From Chloroflexia bacterium (lineage in GTDB: Bacteria > Chloroflexota > Chloroflexia > Thermomicrobiales > CFX8), in contig JACCZH010000028.1 in the NCBI GenBank assembly GCA_013696045.1, positions 1 through 6,040 of the forward strand: 6,040 nt of DNA, written 5' to 3'. A program made the position numbers and the translations under genes. Of this stretch, positions 5,913 to 6,040 are shown piece by piece. The notes beneath the pieces are model-generated. The model ran no database searches and was not told the origin of the DNA. It saw only the letters and a program-made list of their open reading frames with translations. Within the stretch, counting starts at the first letter, position 1. Each line of letters begins with the position of its first letter.

Positions 5913-6040
5913 GACCTCTACGACAATGATCTCCAGGGATCCTTTCGGTTTGTGTTCGATTCAGCCTGTTTCTACGAGAATCGCATTGATGTATCTGATC
6001 GCATGCGTTCCACCTGCAATGCACTAGACGTACGTACAGC
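5913..6040. other. Non-coding right end with weak dyads
   Basis: No gene is visible in these 128 bp. CGATTC (5957-5962) and GAATCG (5978-5983) form a 6-bp dyad with a 15-nt loop, and GCATTG (5983-5988) and CAATGC (6017-6022) form another with a 28-nt loop. Neither has a following T-run, so I do not call a terminator. No tRNA or convincing promoter is seen. Confidence 0.4.

Noticed and set aside
5957..6022. Rho-independent terminator after the TPR gene
   Set aside because: The dyads are short with long loops and no T-run follows them.
1..6040. Defence island, CRISPR array, mobile element or biosynthetic cluster
   Set aside because: There are no spaced short repeats, transposase, integrase, terminal repeats, nuclease or toxin-like genes; the genes are housekeeping or general metabolism plus a TPR scaffold.

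Overview
The window comes from a moderately GC-rich bacterial chromosome. It carries one partial and four complete genes, packed closely, with good Shine-Dalgarno sites and use of GTG/TTG starts. YidD, a 'type 2' (mycobacterial/myxobacterial-like) orotidine decarboxylase and a long TPR-only protein would suit Chloroflexota (for example Thermomicrobia) or an actinobacterium-like lineage. That placement is inference from gene types and is weak. There is no sign of phage, transposon, CRISPR or plasmid functions.

Layout. (1) Positions 2-247 hold the 3' part of yidD (+), a membrane-protein insertion factor, open at the left edge. (2) Positions 248-359 are a leader with several overlapping inverted repeats. 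(3) Positions 360-1796 hold a metal-dependent amidohydrolase of the AtzA/TrzN/SsnA-like deaminase-hydrolase group (+), with a TTG start. (4) pyrF (-), at 1793-2629, converges on it; the two stop codons overlap by 4 bp. (5) Positions 2630-2795 are a divergent control region with a candidate pyrF promoter, a long stem-loop and two small dyads. (6) Positions 2796-3785 hold a catabolic-type (no ACT domain) threonine/serine dehydratase-like PLP enzyme (+). (7) After 45 bp, positions 3831-5912 hold a 693-residue TPR-only protein (+) with about fourteen repeats exactly 40 residues apart. (8) Positions 5913-6040 are non-coding with weak dyads only.

How the genes work together. PyrF makes UMP, the amidohydrolase probably cleaves or deaminates a small N-containing ring or amide compound, and the dehydratase deaminates Thr/Ser to a 2-oxoacid. 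All three can be read as amino-acid/nucleotide nitrogen metabolism, but nothing in the sequence proves a shared pathway. The dehydratase and TPR gene are probably one transcript. I do not see a clearly new multi-gene system. The points most worth a second look are the altered active site of the amidohydrolase, the structured leaders at 289-336 and 2674-2731, and the phase-locked 40-residue TPR array.
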